Positions 8,875 to 17,363 of a stretch of 64,000 nt of DNA are shown piece by piece. A program made the position numbers and the translations under genes. Below the pieces are notes generated by a model. It searched no databases and was not told where the DNA came from. It saw only the letters and a program-made list of their open reading frames with translations. The DNA lies in NCBI RefSeq assembly GCF_000242615.2, contig NZ_KI912268.1, forward strand, positions 1,951,477 to 2,015,476. Direction: 5' to 3'. How positions within the stretch are numbered: the first letter of the stretch is position 1; the number at the start of each line of letters is the position of its first letter. The stretch comes from Holophaga foetida DSM 6591 (GTDB lineage Bacteria; Acidobacteriota; Holophagae; Holophagales; Holophagaceae).

Positions 8875-8961
8875 GCTTCACTCCCGACTCAAGGCTACCG
8901 TATCCATTCGGCCCCCGAAGGGGGATGATCGTACAATCCTCATTCTGGGCCCGGAGGTTGC

Positions 8962-9465
8962 ATGAGCGAAGCCAATCAGACCAAGGGACACCCGACCTGG
9001 TTCATGGGAGGGGTCCTGGTCCTGCTCACCCTCCTGGTGGGCCTGACTTGGCTCAACGGAGCCCTGCTGAACCGCCAGCAGCACCAGCTCGAATCCATGC
9101 GGGAGGACATCCAGTGCCTCACGGACAGCCTGGAGCAGGCGCTCTCCGATGGCGAGGCAGAGGGCGGAATCGTACCATCATCGCTCTCCAGCGCCCCCCG
9201 CCGTTTCCTGCGGGTCCAGCAGCAGGATGATGGATCCGAGCAGGCCATGAAGGATCTCAAGGAGAGCCGCGATTCCGCGACCAAGGCCGTGCGCGAGGCC
9301 AGGGATGTCCAGCGGAAGGTATCCATCGAAGAGAACGCCCGACTGGCCGACGAGCGAGCCAAACGGGAAGCCGCCGAGCGTTGGTGGCGCCCATGGCTCT
9401 ACGGAACCCTGGGTCTCGCATTCCTTGCAGTGGTGCTCCGGGCCTGGGTCCGCAGGCGAGGATGA
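8962..9465 (+). CDS. Hypothetical membrane protein with coiled coil
   Basis: A 167-residue protein of unknown function. One hydrophobic helix near the N-terminus (about 15-33), a polar region rich in Glu, Gln and Lys with heptad-like spacing (about 85-140), and a second hydrophobic segment near the C-terminus (about 145-161) before RAWVRRRG. Both ends may therefore sit in the membrane with a coiled-coil loop between. GGAGG lies 4 nt before the ATG. The stop overlaps the next ATG (ATGA), suggesting co-translation with the SirB1-like protein. Confidence 0.6.
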   Translation: MSEANQTKGHPTWFMGGVLVLLTLLVGLTWLNGALLNRQQHQLESMREDIQCLTDSLEQALSDGEAEGGIVPSSLSSAPRRFLRVQQQDDGSEQAMKDLKESRDSATKAVREARDVQRKVSIEENARLADERAKREAAERWWRPWLYGTLGLAFLAVVLRAWVRRRG

Positions 9466-10262
9466 CCTTGTCCCTTCACGAGTACCTCCAGTCCGATCCG
9501 GAGTGCAATCACCTCGCGGAGGGTGCAGTCTGGGCCGTGGCTCCGATGCTGCCGGATCCTGACCCGGTCCCCTTCCTCAAGGAACTGGATGCATGGGCCT
9601 TCGAACTGGCGGGAAAGATGCCCCTTCCCTGGAGTCTGCACAAGGCCCTGGATGCCCTCAACCACTTCCTCACCGAGGAGATGGGACTGCGGGGGGACAC
9701 CGAGACCTACGACCGCCCGGAGAATGCTGTTCTTCCCCTGGTGGTGGAATCCAAGCACGGCCTCCCCATCGCCCTCTCCATCCTGTGGATTGATGTGGCC
9801 CGGCGCCTGGGCCTGGACGCCGTTGGCATCGCCCTCCCCGGGCACTTCATCACAGGTTTGCGCCTCGACGTGGGCACCCTCTACTTCGATCCCTTCAATC
9901 GCTGCCGTGCAGTGGGTGAAGAGGATGCCGCCCTCCTGGTCAGCCGCGCCACCGAGGGCCGGGTAATTTTCGACCCATCCATGCTGGTCCCGGTCTCCCA
10001 TCGTGCAACCCTTACCCGCCTCACCCGCAACCTGCACATCCGATTCCTCCGCAACCAGCTCTGGAACGATGCCTTCTGGGCCACCACCCATCTCGTGCTC
10101 CTGAACCCTGGGGACCCATTGGCCTACCGGGATCGCGCCATGGTGCAGGTCAGGCGGGGAGACATCCCGGGAGCCCTAGGGGACCTCCTGATCGCCCAGA
10201 GCCTGGCCGGGAACCAGGACCCAAGCATCCGCGAGTGGATCAGGAGACTCGAGAAGACCTGA
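9462..10262 (+). CDS. SirB1-type transglutaminase-like protein
   Basis: A 266-residue protein resembling the SirB1 family: a transglutaminase-like fold (LNHFLTEEMGLRGD, then GLPIALSILWIDVARRLGLD, GIALPGHFI, YFDPFNR) followed by a C-terminal tetratricopeptide-like region (AFWATTHLVLLNPGDPLAYR...). In place of the catalytic Cys the HGLPIALS turn carries no Cys, as in many SirB1 proteins, so enzymatic activity is doubtful. ATG 9462 overlaps the preceding stop. Confidence 0.75.
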   Translation: MTLSLHEYLQSDPECNHLAEGAVWAVAPMLPDPDPVPFLKELDAWAFELAGKMPLPWSLHKALDALNHFLTEEMGLRGDTETYDRPENAVLPLVVESKHGLPIALSILWIDVARRLGLDAVGIALPGHFITGLRLDVGTLYFDPFNRCRAVGEEDAALLVSRATEGRVIFDPSMLVPVSHRATLTRLTRNLHIRFLRNQLWNDAFWATTHLVLLNPGDPLAYRDRAMVQVRRGDIPGALGDLLIAQSLAGNQDPSIREWIRRLEKT

Positions 10263-10281
10263 CTCATGCGATCCTGGATCC

Positions 10282-10851
10282 ATGGATCTCACACGATTTC
10301 TGGAAGCGGCTCACTCCTTCGGCTGGCGGGGCATGGCTCTCTGGGGGGTGCTCCTTGCCCAGGCCCTGCTCTGGGTAGGCCTGGTGCGGTTGCACTGGAC
10401 CATCCATCGCGAGGAGGCGCCTTGGGAGGAGTGCATCGGCAAGATCCGAAGCGCCCTCCTGCGGGCCGTCAACGGAGCGGAGGAGCAGTCGGAACTCCGG
10501 GTTCATCGCTACGCCCCCCTGGTGGACCGCATGGTGGCCGTCCACTTCGCCGAACAGGGAGGCGAGGTCTTCACCCGCTGGCTCTTGCTCCGCTGGAAGA
10601 TCAAGGAGGGCCTGCGCCCCCACTGGATCCGGTGGGGGCACCTCCTCATCGCCTTCGGAATCGTCGTGTGGTTCCTCCACGGCCTTCGGATGGATATCGG
10701 CTTCGAACCCCTCCGCCGCACCCCCTGCGACCCACGCCTGCTCTGGGTTTGGCTGGGCTATTCCATGGTCCTGGCCTGGAAGCTGGTGAGGCTCCAGGGC
10801 CAGCTGGAGCGCGTCCAGCGGGCCCTGTTGCTCCCACGACGGGAGGAGTGA
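10282..10851 (+). CDS. Hypothetical membrane protein
   Basis: A 189-residue protein without recognised family. Predicted membrane helices at about 17-37 (GMALWGVLLAQALLWVGLV), about 118-137 (HLLIAFGIVVWFLHGLRM) and about 150-167 (LLWVWLGYSMVLAWKLV); the stretch between the first two is polar and arginine-rich. It lies 19 bp after the SirB1-like gene in the same direction and ends at a bidirectional terminator. The loose arrangement resembles MotA/TolQ-type proteins, but no diagnostic motif was seen. Confidence 0.55.
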   Translation: MDLTRFLEAAHSFGWRGMALWGVLLAQALLWVGLVRLHWTIHREEAPWEECIGKIRSALLRAVNGAEEQSELRVHRYAPLVDRMVAVHFAEQGGEVFTRWLLLRWKIKEGLRPHWIRWGHLLIAFGIVVWFLHGLRMDIGFEPLRRTPCDPRLLWVWLGYSMVLAWKLVRLQGQLERVQRALLLPRREE

Positions 10852-10890
10852 AGAAAAATCCACCACCAAGCTGGTGGTGGATTTTTCTTT
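10851..10890. terminator. Bidirectional terminator between convergent genes
   Basis: Near-perfect 18-bp arms (AAGAAAAATCCACCACCA and its complement) around an AGC loop, with A and T tracts built into the stem. It serves the plus-strand membrane protein and the minus-strand ribA, whose stop codon is at its right edge. Confidence 0.85.
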
Positions 10891-11605
10891 AAAGCTCCGG
10901 ATCCTCCAGGAAATCCAGCATGTGGCCTGACTTCTGGGCCTTGGTCTTGAGGTAGAAGAGGTTGTGAGGATTGGAGCCCAGCTGGTGGGACTCCCGCTGC
11001 ACGTATATGCCCGCATCCTCAAGGGACTGGACCTTCCGCGGATTGTTGGTCAGGAGCTTCACCTTGGTGATGCCGAAGAAGCGCAGCATCTCCACGGCAG
11101 CGGTGTACGAGCGGAGGTCATCCTCGAACCCAAGCAGATGATTGGCCTCCACAGTGTCATGCCCCTTCTCCTGGAGCGCATAGGCCTTGAGTTTGTTCAG
11201 CAGGCCAATGCCACGACCTTCCTGACGCATATAGAGCACGATGCCGCCGTGTTCAGCGATGTAGCGCAGGGCACCCTCCAACTGCGCTCGGCAGTCACAG
11301 CGCAGGCTCCCCATGACATCCCCGGTCCAGCACTCGCTATGGATCCGCACAGGGATGCGCTTCCGGGCATCGATCTCGCCGGAGACAATGGCGATATGTT
11401 CCTTCCCCGTCAGCTTTTCCAGGAACCCGTATACCGTGAACTTGCCGAACATGGACGGAATCTTGGCCTTGGCGACAAAAGGCACCGCCTCGGTCTCAAA
11501 CTTGGTCACAACCTCCAAGGGGGAGTCCGGATCCAGGGACAGCTTGGGGGCGGTGCTTCTGTCTTTGGGGGACATGGGTGGAATCCGCCGAGAAGATGTG
11601 GTCAT
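10889..11605 (-). CDS. ribA: GTP cyclohydrolase II
   Basis: A 238-residue enzyme for the first step of riboflavin synthesis from GTP. Zinc ligands Cys92, Cys103 and Cys105 (SECWTGDVMGSLRCDC) and the catalytic stretch YMRQEGRGIGLLNKLKAY are intact; GTP-binding and C-terminal segments (NNPRKVQSLEDAGI) follow. It is the stand-alone form, not fused to RibB. Start is uncertain: ATG 11605 or ATG 11575, neither with a Shine-Dalgarno. TATCCT lies immediately before 11605, so if that is a -10 box the shorter start would be used. No FMN riboswitch is present. Confidence 0.92.
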   Translation of the reverse strand: MTTSSRRIPPMSPKDRSTAPKLSLDPDSPLEVVTKFETEAVPFVAKAKIPSMFGKFTVYGFLEKLTGKEHIAIVSGEIDARKRIPVRIHSECWTGDVMGSLRCDCRAQLEGALRYIAEHGGIVLYMRQEGRGIGLLNKLKAYALQEKGHDTVEANHLLGFEDDLRSYTAAVEMLRFFGITKVKLLTNNPRKVQSLEDAGIYVQRESHQLGSNPHNLFYLKTKAQKSGHMLDFLEDPEL

Positions 11606-11681
11606 AGGATATGACAACAGGGTTAAAGGGAGCTGAATCACTGAGGAAAAAAGACTTATTCCACAGAAGCAAGGGAAGACA

Positions 11682-12671
11682 TCAGGTGGTGGAGAGGTCA
11701 AATGTGATCTGGGACACCACCAAGGTGTCCACTCTAGTTTGGGCTGCTTTTGCGGGTCCGTCCACCTTGGCCCCGGAAGCAAGTTTGTGCCCCCCCCCGC
11801 CAAGCTGACGGCAGACCGCATTCACATTGACTCGCCCCCGGGAGCGCAGCCCAACTTTGTAGTGACCGTCGGGCAGTTCATACATCAGACAGGAGACCTC
11901 CACCCCTCGAATTTCCAAAGCCTTGTTGACCAGCCCCTCCATGTCCTCCTTGACGGCCAGGCAGGCATCCATATCGGCCTGGGTCACCAGGGTAGTGGCG
12001 TAGCGCCCCTGATCGAGGAAACGCATGGACTCGAAGGCCCGGCCAAAGAGTTTGAGCCGTTCCGGGCGCCCCTGGTGGTAGAGGGCCTGATAAGTGGCGG
12101 CCGGATCCACCCCCACCTCAATGAGCTCCGCTGCGAAGCGATGGATCCTGGGGGTCGCATTGGAAAAACGGAAGTTCCCGGTGTCGTCGGCCATACCGGC
12201 GTACAGGGCCTGGGCCATGGGCATGGGAAGGGCCATGCGGGACGAGGCAAGGTCATACACCAGCTCGGCGCTGGCGCTGGCGCTGGAGTCCACAAACGCA
12301 TGATCAAAGCCCATGGGATTTTCCGTGAGGTGATGGTCCAGACAGACCTTCATGGCATTGGATGCCAGAAAGGCTCCCAGCATCTGCCCGAGACGCTGCG
12401 GTTCGGAAGCGTCCACCAGCAGCCACGTCTCGGGCCAGGCCGCCAGGTCGGCATGGGCATCCCCAAAGACCTCGACCCAGCCTTCCGTATCCAGAAAACG
12501 CAGGTATTCGGGGAGTTCTGGAGAGATCACGATGCGCACAGCCTTCCCGCAATTCCGCAGGTAGTGCGCCAGCCCGACCAGAGCCCCAATGGCGTCCCCG
12601 TCCGGGTTCTCATGGGCGGTCAGCAGAAAACGATCCCTGGAATCCAGGAGGGCGGCAAAACGGTCAAGCAT
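11682..12671 (-). CDS. DHH-family phosphoesterase, NrnA-like (nanoRNase/pAp phosphatase)
   Basis: A 329-residue DHH/DHHA1 protein. Metal-binding motifs: HENPDGDAIGA (20-30), VDASEPQRLG, DHH (112-114) and a later DxTGNFRFSN motif. The DHHA1 substrate-binding glycine motif GGGGHKLASG is near the C-terminus. NrnA degrades 2-5 nt RNAs and dephosphorylates pAp. ATG 12671 is preceded by GAGG with six bases spacing; upstream codons are untypical for the genome. It lies between ribA and the adenosine deaminase, all minus strand. Confidence 0.88.
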   Translation of the reverse strand: MLDRFAALLDSRDRFLLTAHENPDGDAIGALVGLAHYLRNCGKAVRIVISPELPEYLRFLDTEGWVEVFGDAHADLAAWPETWLLVDASEPQRLGQMLGAFLASNAMKVCLDHHLTENPMGFDHAFVDSSASASAELVYDLASSRMALPMPMAQALYAGMADDTGNFRFSNATPRIHRFAAELIEVGVDPAATYQALYHQGRPERLKLFGRAFESMRFLDQGRYATTLVTQADMDACLAVKEDMEGLVNKALEIRGVEVSCLMYELPDGHYKVGLRSRGRVNVNAVCRQLGGGGHKLASGAKVDGPAKAAQTRVDTLVVSQITFDLSTT

Positions 12672-12729
12672 GTACAACCTCACCCTCCATGATCCCCGCG
12701 CTGCGGGAAAAAATCGAGTCGGATGGGAT

Positions 12730-13797
12730 CTACAACTGCTCCCGCTTGCTCTCAAGGCTCCCGGGATGGAAGGCCTTGAGCTCGTTCACCACATCCGCCA
12801 GCATGGCCCGCTTGATGGCATAGGGAAGAAAAGCACTCTTGAAGCCCATGAGAATGATCTCCTGGATCTCCTCCAGGCTGAATCCAAGCTGTTCGTGAAT
12901 GACCTGATACTCACGACTCACCGTTGTCCCGGTCACCAGGCGATTGTCGGTGTTCACCGTCACCCGAAGCCCCAGATCGAAGAACAGGCGCATCGGATGG
13001 TCAGCCATGCGCTTCACCGCCTTGGTCTGGACATTGCTGCTGGGGCAGCACTCCAGGGGGATCCGGTGGTCGTTCACATAATTGAGGAGATCTCCGTCCT
13101 CGATAAGGCGCACGCCGTGACCAATCCGGTGAGCACCGCACTGGTGGATGGCCTGATGGATGCTCTCGGGCCCGTAGGCCTCGCCAGCATGCAGCGTGCA
13201 GTTGATATTGTTGGCAAGCACGCGACCGAAGGCTTCCTTGTGCTTCTTGGCCGGGAAATCCTCCTCGGCACCTGCCAGGTCGAAACCGACCACTCCCTTG
13301 TTCTTGAAGGCCACCGTTAGGTCCGCCAGCTTCAGGCTGATCTCCGGGCTGATGTGCCGCATGCCGCACAGGATGACGCCCGTCCGGATGCCATAGGCCT
13401 TCTCGGCCATCCCCAACCCCTCCAGCACGGCCTGCACGATGGCGTGAAGGGTGAGGCCCTGCTGCTGGTGGAGGATGGGGCTGTACCGGACCTCCAGGTA
13501 CCGGACATTCTCCCGAGCCGCATCCTCAGCCAGTTCAAAGGCCGTCCGCACCAGACTGTCATAGGTCTGCATGACGGACAGGGTGACGTCGAAGGCCTTC
13601 AGATATTCCACCAGGGACTTGCACCCTTCACCCACCTGCACGAAGGGACGGAGCCCCTCGACGTCCTCGGCCGGAAGCCTGATTCTCTGGCTCTGAGCCA
13701 AGTCGAGGATCGTCTCCAAGCGGATACTGCCATCCAAGTGGACATGAAGATCCGTCTTGGGCAGGCGGATAAAGTCATTAATTGTTAATTTATCCAC
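12730..13797 (-). CDS. add: Adenosine deaminase
   Basis: A 355-residue metal-dependent deaminase converting adenosine to inosine in purine salvage. Zinc and catalytic motifs: LHVHLDGS (His18, His20), HAGE (203-206), GHGVRL and VNTDNRLVTGT with the catalytic Asp. GTG 13797 is preferred because AGGAG lies seven bases upstream; an in-frame TTG at 13812 sits before that site. It begins right after the Fur-family gene stop, so the two are likely co-transcribed. Confidence 0.92.
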   Translation of the reverse strand: MDKLTINDFIRLPKTDLHVHLDGSIRLETILDLAQSQRIRLPAEDVEGLRPFVQVGEGCKSLVEYLKAFDVTLSVMQTYDSLVRTAFELAEDAARENVRYLEVRYSPILHQQQGLTLHAIVQAVLEGLGMAEKAYGIRTGVILCGMRHISPEISLKLADLTVAFKNKGVVGFDLAGAEEDFPAKKHKEAFGRVLANNINCTLHAGEAYGPESIHQAIHQCGAHRIGHGVRLIEDGDLLNYVNDHRIPLECCPSSNVQTKAVKRMADHPMRLFFDLGLRVTVNTDNRLVTGTTVSREYQVIHEQLGFSLEEIQEIILMGFKSAFLPYAIKRAMLADVVNELKAFHPGSLESKREQL

Positions 13798-13808
13798 AAA
13801 CAAGCTCC

Positions 13809-14315
13809 TCAAGTATGGAGCTGAGCCACACGCCCCTGGATCTCCTTTTCATCGAATCCCCCCTTGCACCTGGAGCAAAGGCCGAAGATCTGCAGACTGT
13901 GATGAAAGGGCTGGAAGTCCCGCTCGCGGCATATGCTCTCCTGCAATTTTTCCAGATCGGGGCGGAAGAACTCCAACACCTTGCCACATTGGATGCACAC
14001 CAAGTGATCGTGGTGTTCGTCCTGAGCCGCCTCATAGCTGGCATGGGTCGCCCCCAGGCTATGCTTGCGGACGAGGCCGCACTGAACCAGGAGATCAAGG
14101 GTGCGGTATACGGTAGCCCGACTGATATCAGCCCCCGCCCCCTTCAATTCGGCATGGAGAGACTCAGCGTCGAAGTGGGATGCCCTTTGGAAAACAGCAG
14201 CCAGAATCGCCATCCGCTCCCCGGTCAGCTTCAGCTTCCGCTCCCTGAGAAACACCTCGAACCGGGCCTCCTCGCGGGGTCGCATCGGCGCTGCATCGCT
14301 GGGACTGGAAACCAT
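13809..14315 (-). CDS. Fur-family transcriptional regulator
   Basis: A 168-residue Fur/PerR/Zur-type regulator. Winged helix at the N-terminus (FDAESLHAELKGAGADISRA; ATVYRTLDLL), regulatory metal motif HHDH (101-104), and structural zinc pairs C107xxC110 and C147xxC150. ATG 14315 follows GGAGGAGCCC, a clear ribosome site; the TTG at 14327 would lie inside it. The metal specificity (iron, zinc or peroxide sensing) cannot be decided here. It faces a divergent gene across a 97-bp region with a 12-bp palindrome. Confidence 0.9.
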   Translation of the reverse strand: MVSSPSDAAPMRPREEARFEVFLRERKLKLTGERMAILAAVFQRASHFDAESLHAELKGAGADISRATVYRTLDLLVQCGLVRKHSLGATHASYEAAQDEHHDHLVCIQCGKVLEFFRPDLEKLQESICRERDFQPFHHSLQIFGLCSRCKGGFDEKEIQGRVAQLHT

Positions 14316-14353
14316 GGGCTCCTCCAAACTTTTTCGTTAATTTTAGGCTCTAG

Positions 14354-14365
14354 TGATTTAAATCA
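14354..14365. promoter_or_regulatory. Palindrome in the divergent fur-like promoter region
   Basis: TGATTTAAATCA is a perfect 12-bp palindrome. On the minus strand it overlaps a possible -35 (TTGATT) with TAAAAT about 15-16 nt downstream. On the plus strand TATACT (14379-14384) lies just downstream. It is a plausible operator for the Fur-family protein, controlling both directions; this is not proven. Confidence 0.4.
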
Positions 14366-14412
14366 AGTTTGATACTGCTATACTAATGATTGTTGATGCA
14401 ATAGGAGACCCC

Positions 14413-15018
14413 ATGGCACTAGTTGTAATTCATGCACCCAAGTTGACAAGTGACCAGAAGAAGCGGATCGGGGACCGAGTCTTCGAGGCCCTTCATTCTG
14501 AAGGCATCTCTGCCAGTTCCACTATCCTCCTTTTCAAGCGGGAGGAGGCGGACATCCTTCTGGACGGCGGCCTGCTGGTAGAGGCGAACTCCGAAATCAA
14601 AGCCCCGGAAGAGCCCGCTCCAGTCCGGCATGAGCCCTCCTTCTTCCAGCCTCTCACGATTCCCCCAGCGGCGGTCCCGGATTACAAGATCCGGGCCCGC
14701 AGGACCAAGGCCGAGCTCTCGGACCTGAAGGGCCAGCTGGTGACTTCCCTCCAGATGCGAGGCCACCTATCCAGCTTCCAGGCCCAGGAAATCCTCGGTC
14801 TCAAGGACTGCGAATGGGCCCCCGCCACACTCCGGCGCCTCTTCAGCGAGCTGGAAGACGAGGGGCTCATCGCCAAGCAGGGCCAGAAGCGCGGCACACG
14901 GTACGTCTGGAATGGCATCACCAGCCACACCAGCAGCTCCACCCCCATCCTGGTCAAGCGCGACAACGACCTGCTGGATGAAGACGAAGATGAAGTGGTC
15001 CTCGTAGGTCAGGAGTAG
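14413..15018 (+). CDS. Tautomerase-like/winged-helix fusion protein
   Basis: A 201-residue protein. Residues 1-55 (LVVIHAPKLTSDQKKRIGDR, then FEALHSEG) look like a 4-oxalocrotonate tautomerase fold, but the second residue is Ala, so the catalytic Pro1 is missing. After a proline-rich linker, residues about 95-167 form a winged-helix-like segment (LVTSLQMRGHLSSFQAQEIL; TLRRLFSELEDEGLI; GTRYVW). The tail is acidic (LLDEDEDEVVLV). AGGAG lies five bases before the ATG. It is divergent from the Fur-family gene. It may be a DNA-binding regulator that uses the tautomerase fold for oligomerisation or ligand sensing; this is inference. Confidence 0.6.
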   Translation: MALVVIHAPKLTSDQKKRIGDRVFEALHSEGISASSTILLFKREEADILLDGGLLVEANSEIKAPEEPAPVRHEPSFFQPLTIPPAAVPDYKIRARRTKAELSDLKGQLVTSLQMRGHLSSFQAQEILGLKDCEWAPATLRRLFSELEDEGLIAKQGQKRGTRYVWNGITSHTSSSTPILVKRDNDLLDEDEDEVVLVGQE

Positions 15019-15785
15019 GGCTCTCCAATCCCCCACTGGGATTGGTACCAGACTTTCTCCATGCAAAGACCATGAGGCGGGGCAGTCTGTCCCGCCCTCC
15101 GGCGGTCCCTGGCTTCCAGGACCGCCGGAATGCTTTCTGGGGCCATCCGCCCCTTCCCCACATCCACCAGAGTGCCCGCCATGATCCGGACCTGGTGCAT
15201 GAGGAAGCGGTTCCCCTCGAATACGATGTCCAGGAGGGACCCTCGGGTCTCCAGGTCCACGCTGTAGATGTGACGCACCGGAGTGGCTGCCACACAATCG
15301 TGGTGACGGAAGCTGGAGAAATCATGCTCCCCCAGCAGGTGGGATGCTGCTTCGGCCATGGCCTGACGATCCAGGGGCTCCACACCGAAGACGTGCCAGC
15401 GGAGATCCCGTTCGAAGGGATCCACCGCAGGCCCCTCGTTGATGCGGTAGGTGTAGCGCTTGGCCACAGCATGCTGCCGGGGATAGAAGCCCTCCGGAGA
15501 CTCCCGCACGTCCATGACCCGGACTTCCGGAGGCAGGTGGGCATTGAGGGCCGCAAGCAGGCGATACCGCTCCCAGGAGCGGGAGGCATGGATGAGGACA
15601 CCCTGAGCCCGGGCATGGACCCCCGCATCGGTGCGCCCCGTGCCCTGTGGCATTGGAGCTCCGGGATCAAGGACCCTCAGGGCCCGCCACACCTCACCCT
15701 GAACTGTCCGGGCAACAGGCTGGATCTGCCATCCATGGAAGGCCGTGCCATCGTAAGCCATGCGCAGAAAGTAGGGGTGGGACAT
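15009..15785 (-). CDS. truA: tRNA pseudouridine(38-40) synthase TruA
   Basis: A 258-residue pseudouridine synthase. The catalytic Asp53 lies in GTGRTDAGVHA. Further conserved segments are YDGTAFHGWQ, RYTYRINEGP, HDFSSFRHHDC and FLMHQVRIMAGTLVDVGKG. ATG 15785 fits the family start. Its 3' end overlaps the convergent fusion gene by 10 bp. Confidence 0.96.
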   Translation of the reverse strand: MSHPYFLRMAYDGTAFHGWQIQPVARTVQGEVWRALRVLDPGAPMPQGTGRTDAGVHARAQGVLIHASRSWERYRLLAALNAHLPPEVRVMDVRESPEGFYPRQHAVAKRYTYRINEGPAVDPFERDLRWHVFGVEPLDRQAMAEAASHLLGEHDFSSFRHHDCVAATPVRHIYSVDLETRGSLLDIVFEGNRFLMHQVRIMAGTLVDVGKGRMAPESIPAVLEARDRRRAGQTAPPHGLCMEKVWYQSQWGIGEPYS

Positions 15786-16166
15786 GGGTCCATTCTGCCA
15801 TCCTTCCGGGTCGAGACTGAAAATGGCCCTACGAAATGGTTTCAGCGGAGGCAATCCTTCCAAGCCACTGCCATCGCTACATCTCACCTATTTGCATCCG
15901 TTAGAACATCGAGCCTGTGGAACTCCATGCATTCGCAATATCACCTAACGAACTGATGGCGTGATTCCACATACTTTTTTTCCGAAATTTCCTTGACGGG
16001 GTTTACCTTCAGGCCTACTCTGCATCTAGTTTAGAACCAACCTAGAATCCATGAGGGTTTTGGGACTTTCGAGTCTTGAAAAGCCAGTGAGGACGGAGGC
16101 CCCAAACAGGACAACCATCCGTTCACCTGTTAACCGGGGCACTAGACCCCATTTCCGGAGGTTTTC
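15786..16166. other. Gene-free region upstream of HU
   Basis: 381 bp without a credible gene. The left part (15786-15960) shows nothing recognisable. The right part holds the HU promoter at 15993-16021 and a roughly 140-nt untranslated leader that ends in GGAGG before the HU ATG. Confidence 0.6.
15993..16021 (+). promoter_or_regulatory. Candidate sigma-70 promoter of the HU gene
   Basis: TTGACG (15993-15998), 17-nt spacer, TACTCT (16016-16021). Spacing is optimal, and no other promoter is seen before the HU gene. A long leader follows. Confidence 0.55.
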
Positions 16167-16463
16167 ATGAACAAGGCTGAACTGATCGCTGCCATCGCCG
16201 AGAAGGCCGAGATCAACAAGTCCAAGGCCGCTGTTGCCCTGGATACCCTCATCTCCAGCGTCTCCGCCGCCCTCCGCGCCGGCGACAAGGTGACCCTGGT
16301 CGGCTTCGGCACCTTCTCCGTGGCCGCCCGCGGGCCCCGCACCGGTCGCAACCCCCGCGACGGCGCGAAGATCAAGATCGCCGCCAAGAAGGTTGCCAAG
16401 TTCAAGCCCGGCAAGAAGCTGGCCGACGATGTGAACGGTAAGAAGGTCAAGGCCAAGAAGTAG
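16167..16463 (+). CDS. HU-family nucleoid DNA-binding protein
   Basis: A 98-residue HU/IHF-fold protein. It begins MNKAELIAAIAEKAEINKSK, has the GFGTFSV turn and the DNA-binding arm (GRNPRDGAKIKI), then a Lys-rich tail (GKKVKAKK). Strong ribosome site (GGAGG, five bases spacing) and very biased codons suggest high expression. An extended terminator hairpin follows. Confidence 0.95.
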   Translation: MNKAELIAAIAEKAEINKSKAAVALDTLISSVSAALRAGDKVTLVGFGTFSVAARGPRTGRNPRDGAKIKIAAKKVAKFKPGKKLADDVNGKKVKAKK

Positions 16464-16480
16464 TCTTCTTACCAAAATTT

Positions 16481-16522
16481 CAGACAACAAACGGCCCGCC
16501 TCGGCGGGCTGTTTGCTGTCTG
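16481..16522 (+). terminator. Terminator after HU gene
   Basis: GGCCCGCC/GGCGGGCT core stem extended by complementary AAAC/GTTT and CAGACA/TGTCTG flanks, forming one long hairpin. T-rich sequence is inside the stem. Confidence 0.75.
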
Positions 16523-16718
16523 AAAAGGCAAGTCCACAATGGAATCCTCCCAGATTATCGAAATGGATCAGATTAATCGTCAAATTCTGGAAACAGATCC
16601 ATTCAAGGTTTGGACAACATCCTGGACTGCCCCGGCAAATCCCCCCCCCTTATGCCAGGACAGGGAATGCCCGATAATGTCTTTGTTTCACCATTGAAAG
16701 CCACAGAAGGGATCCTCG

Positions 16719-17276
16719 ATGCTCTCCAAAAAACTCATCATCATCATTGCGGCGGCGGTAGTAGTCATCGGCGGAGGAGGAACTGCAGGCTATATCGTGA
16801 TGAAGAAGAGGAAGGCAGCTGCGGCGGCCGCTGCGGCGCAGGCGGGCACCGCCCAGGGCGGCCATACCGGGGGGGAGGAGGAGGAAGAGGAAGCCAGCGG
16901 GCACGGAGAGGGCGGCGGTCCCGCCATCCTGGTCATCAAGCCCATCGTGAACCTCCAGGGACCCACCAAGAACGCCTACCTCAAGTGCGAAATAGACGTC
17001 GTATTCAGAGATGCAGAGCTCGGCAAGCTGGCATCCGGGGACAAGCCGTCCTATGAAAGCAGTGTCGTCAAATCCATGGTGCTTTCTGCACTGTCGCAAT
17101 TGACCCTCGAAGAGGCCTCCGATCCGGAGGCCAGGGAAGCCCTTCGCAGCGAAATCAAGGAGAAGCTCAACGAGAAGTTCGCCCCCAAGCCCGGTGAGAA
17201 AGAGGACTCCAAGCACAAGAAGCCCAAGCACCCCATCAAGGATGTGCTGGTAGTGGAGTGGGCCATCGCCCGGTAA
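16719..17276 (+). CDS. fliL: FliL-like flagellar basal-body protein
   Basis: A 185-residue protein with an N-terminal membrane helix (KLIIIIAAAVVVIGGGGTAG) and a low-complexity linker of Ala and Glu runs. A FliL-type stomatin/SPFH-like domain follows (PIVNLQGPTKNAYLKCEIDV; SMVLSALSQLTLEE). It ends VLVVEWAIAR, close to the usual FliL end. FliL supports stator function at the flagellar motor. AAGGG precedes the ATG. It is followed 87 bp later by fliN. Other flagellar genes are not in this window. Confidence 0.75.
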   Translation: MLSKKLIIIIAAAVVVIGGGGTAGYIVMKKRKAAAAAAAAQAGTAQGGHTGGEEEEEEASGHGEGGGPAILVIKPIVNLQGPTKNAYLKCEIDVVFRDAELGKLASGDKPSYESSVVKSMVLSALSQLTLEEASDPEAREALRSEIKEKLNEKFAPKPGEKEDSKHKKPKHPIKDVLVVEWAIAR

Positions 17277-17363
17277 ACCGCTGCCCCCGAGCGGGTACCG
17301 AGATTGCTTACTTCACCCCACGTGTCCATTCCCGGACCCACGTGTTCTCCAAAGGGGCCCCCC

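Noticed and set aside
11606-11681. FMN riboswitch before ribA
   Set aside because: The interval is only 76 bp and has none of the conserved RFN helices.
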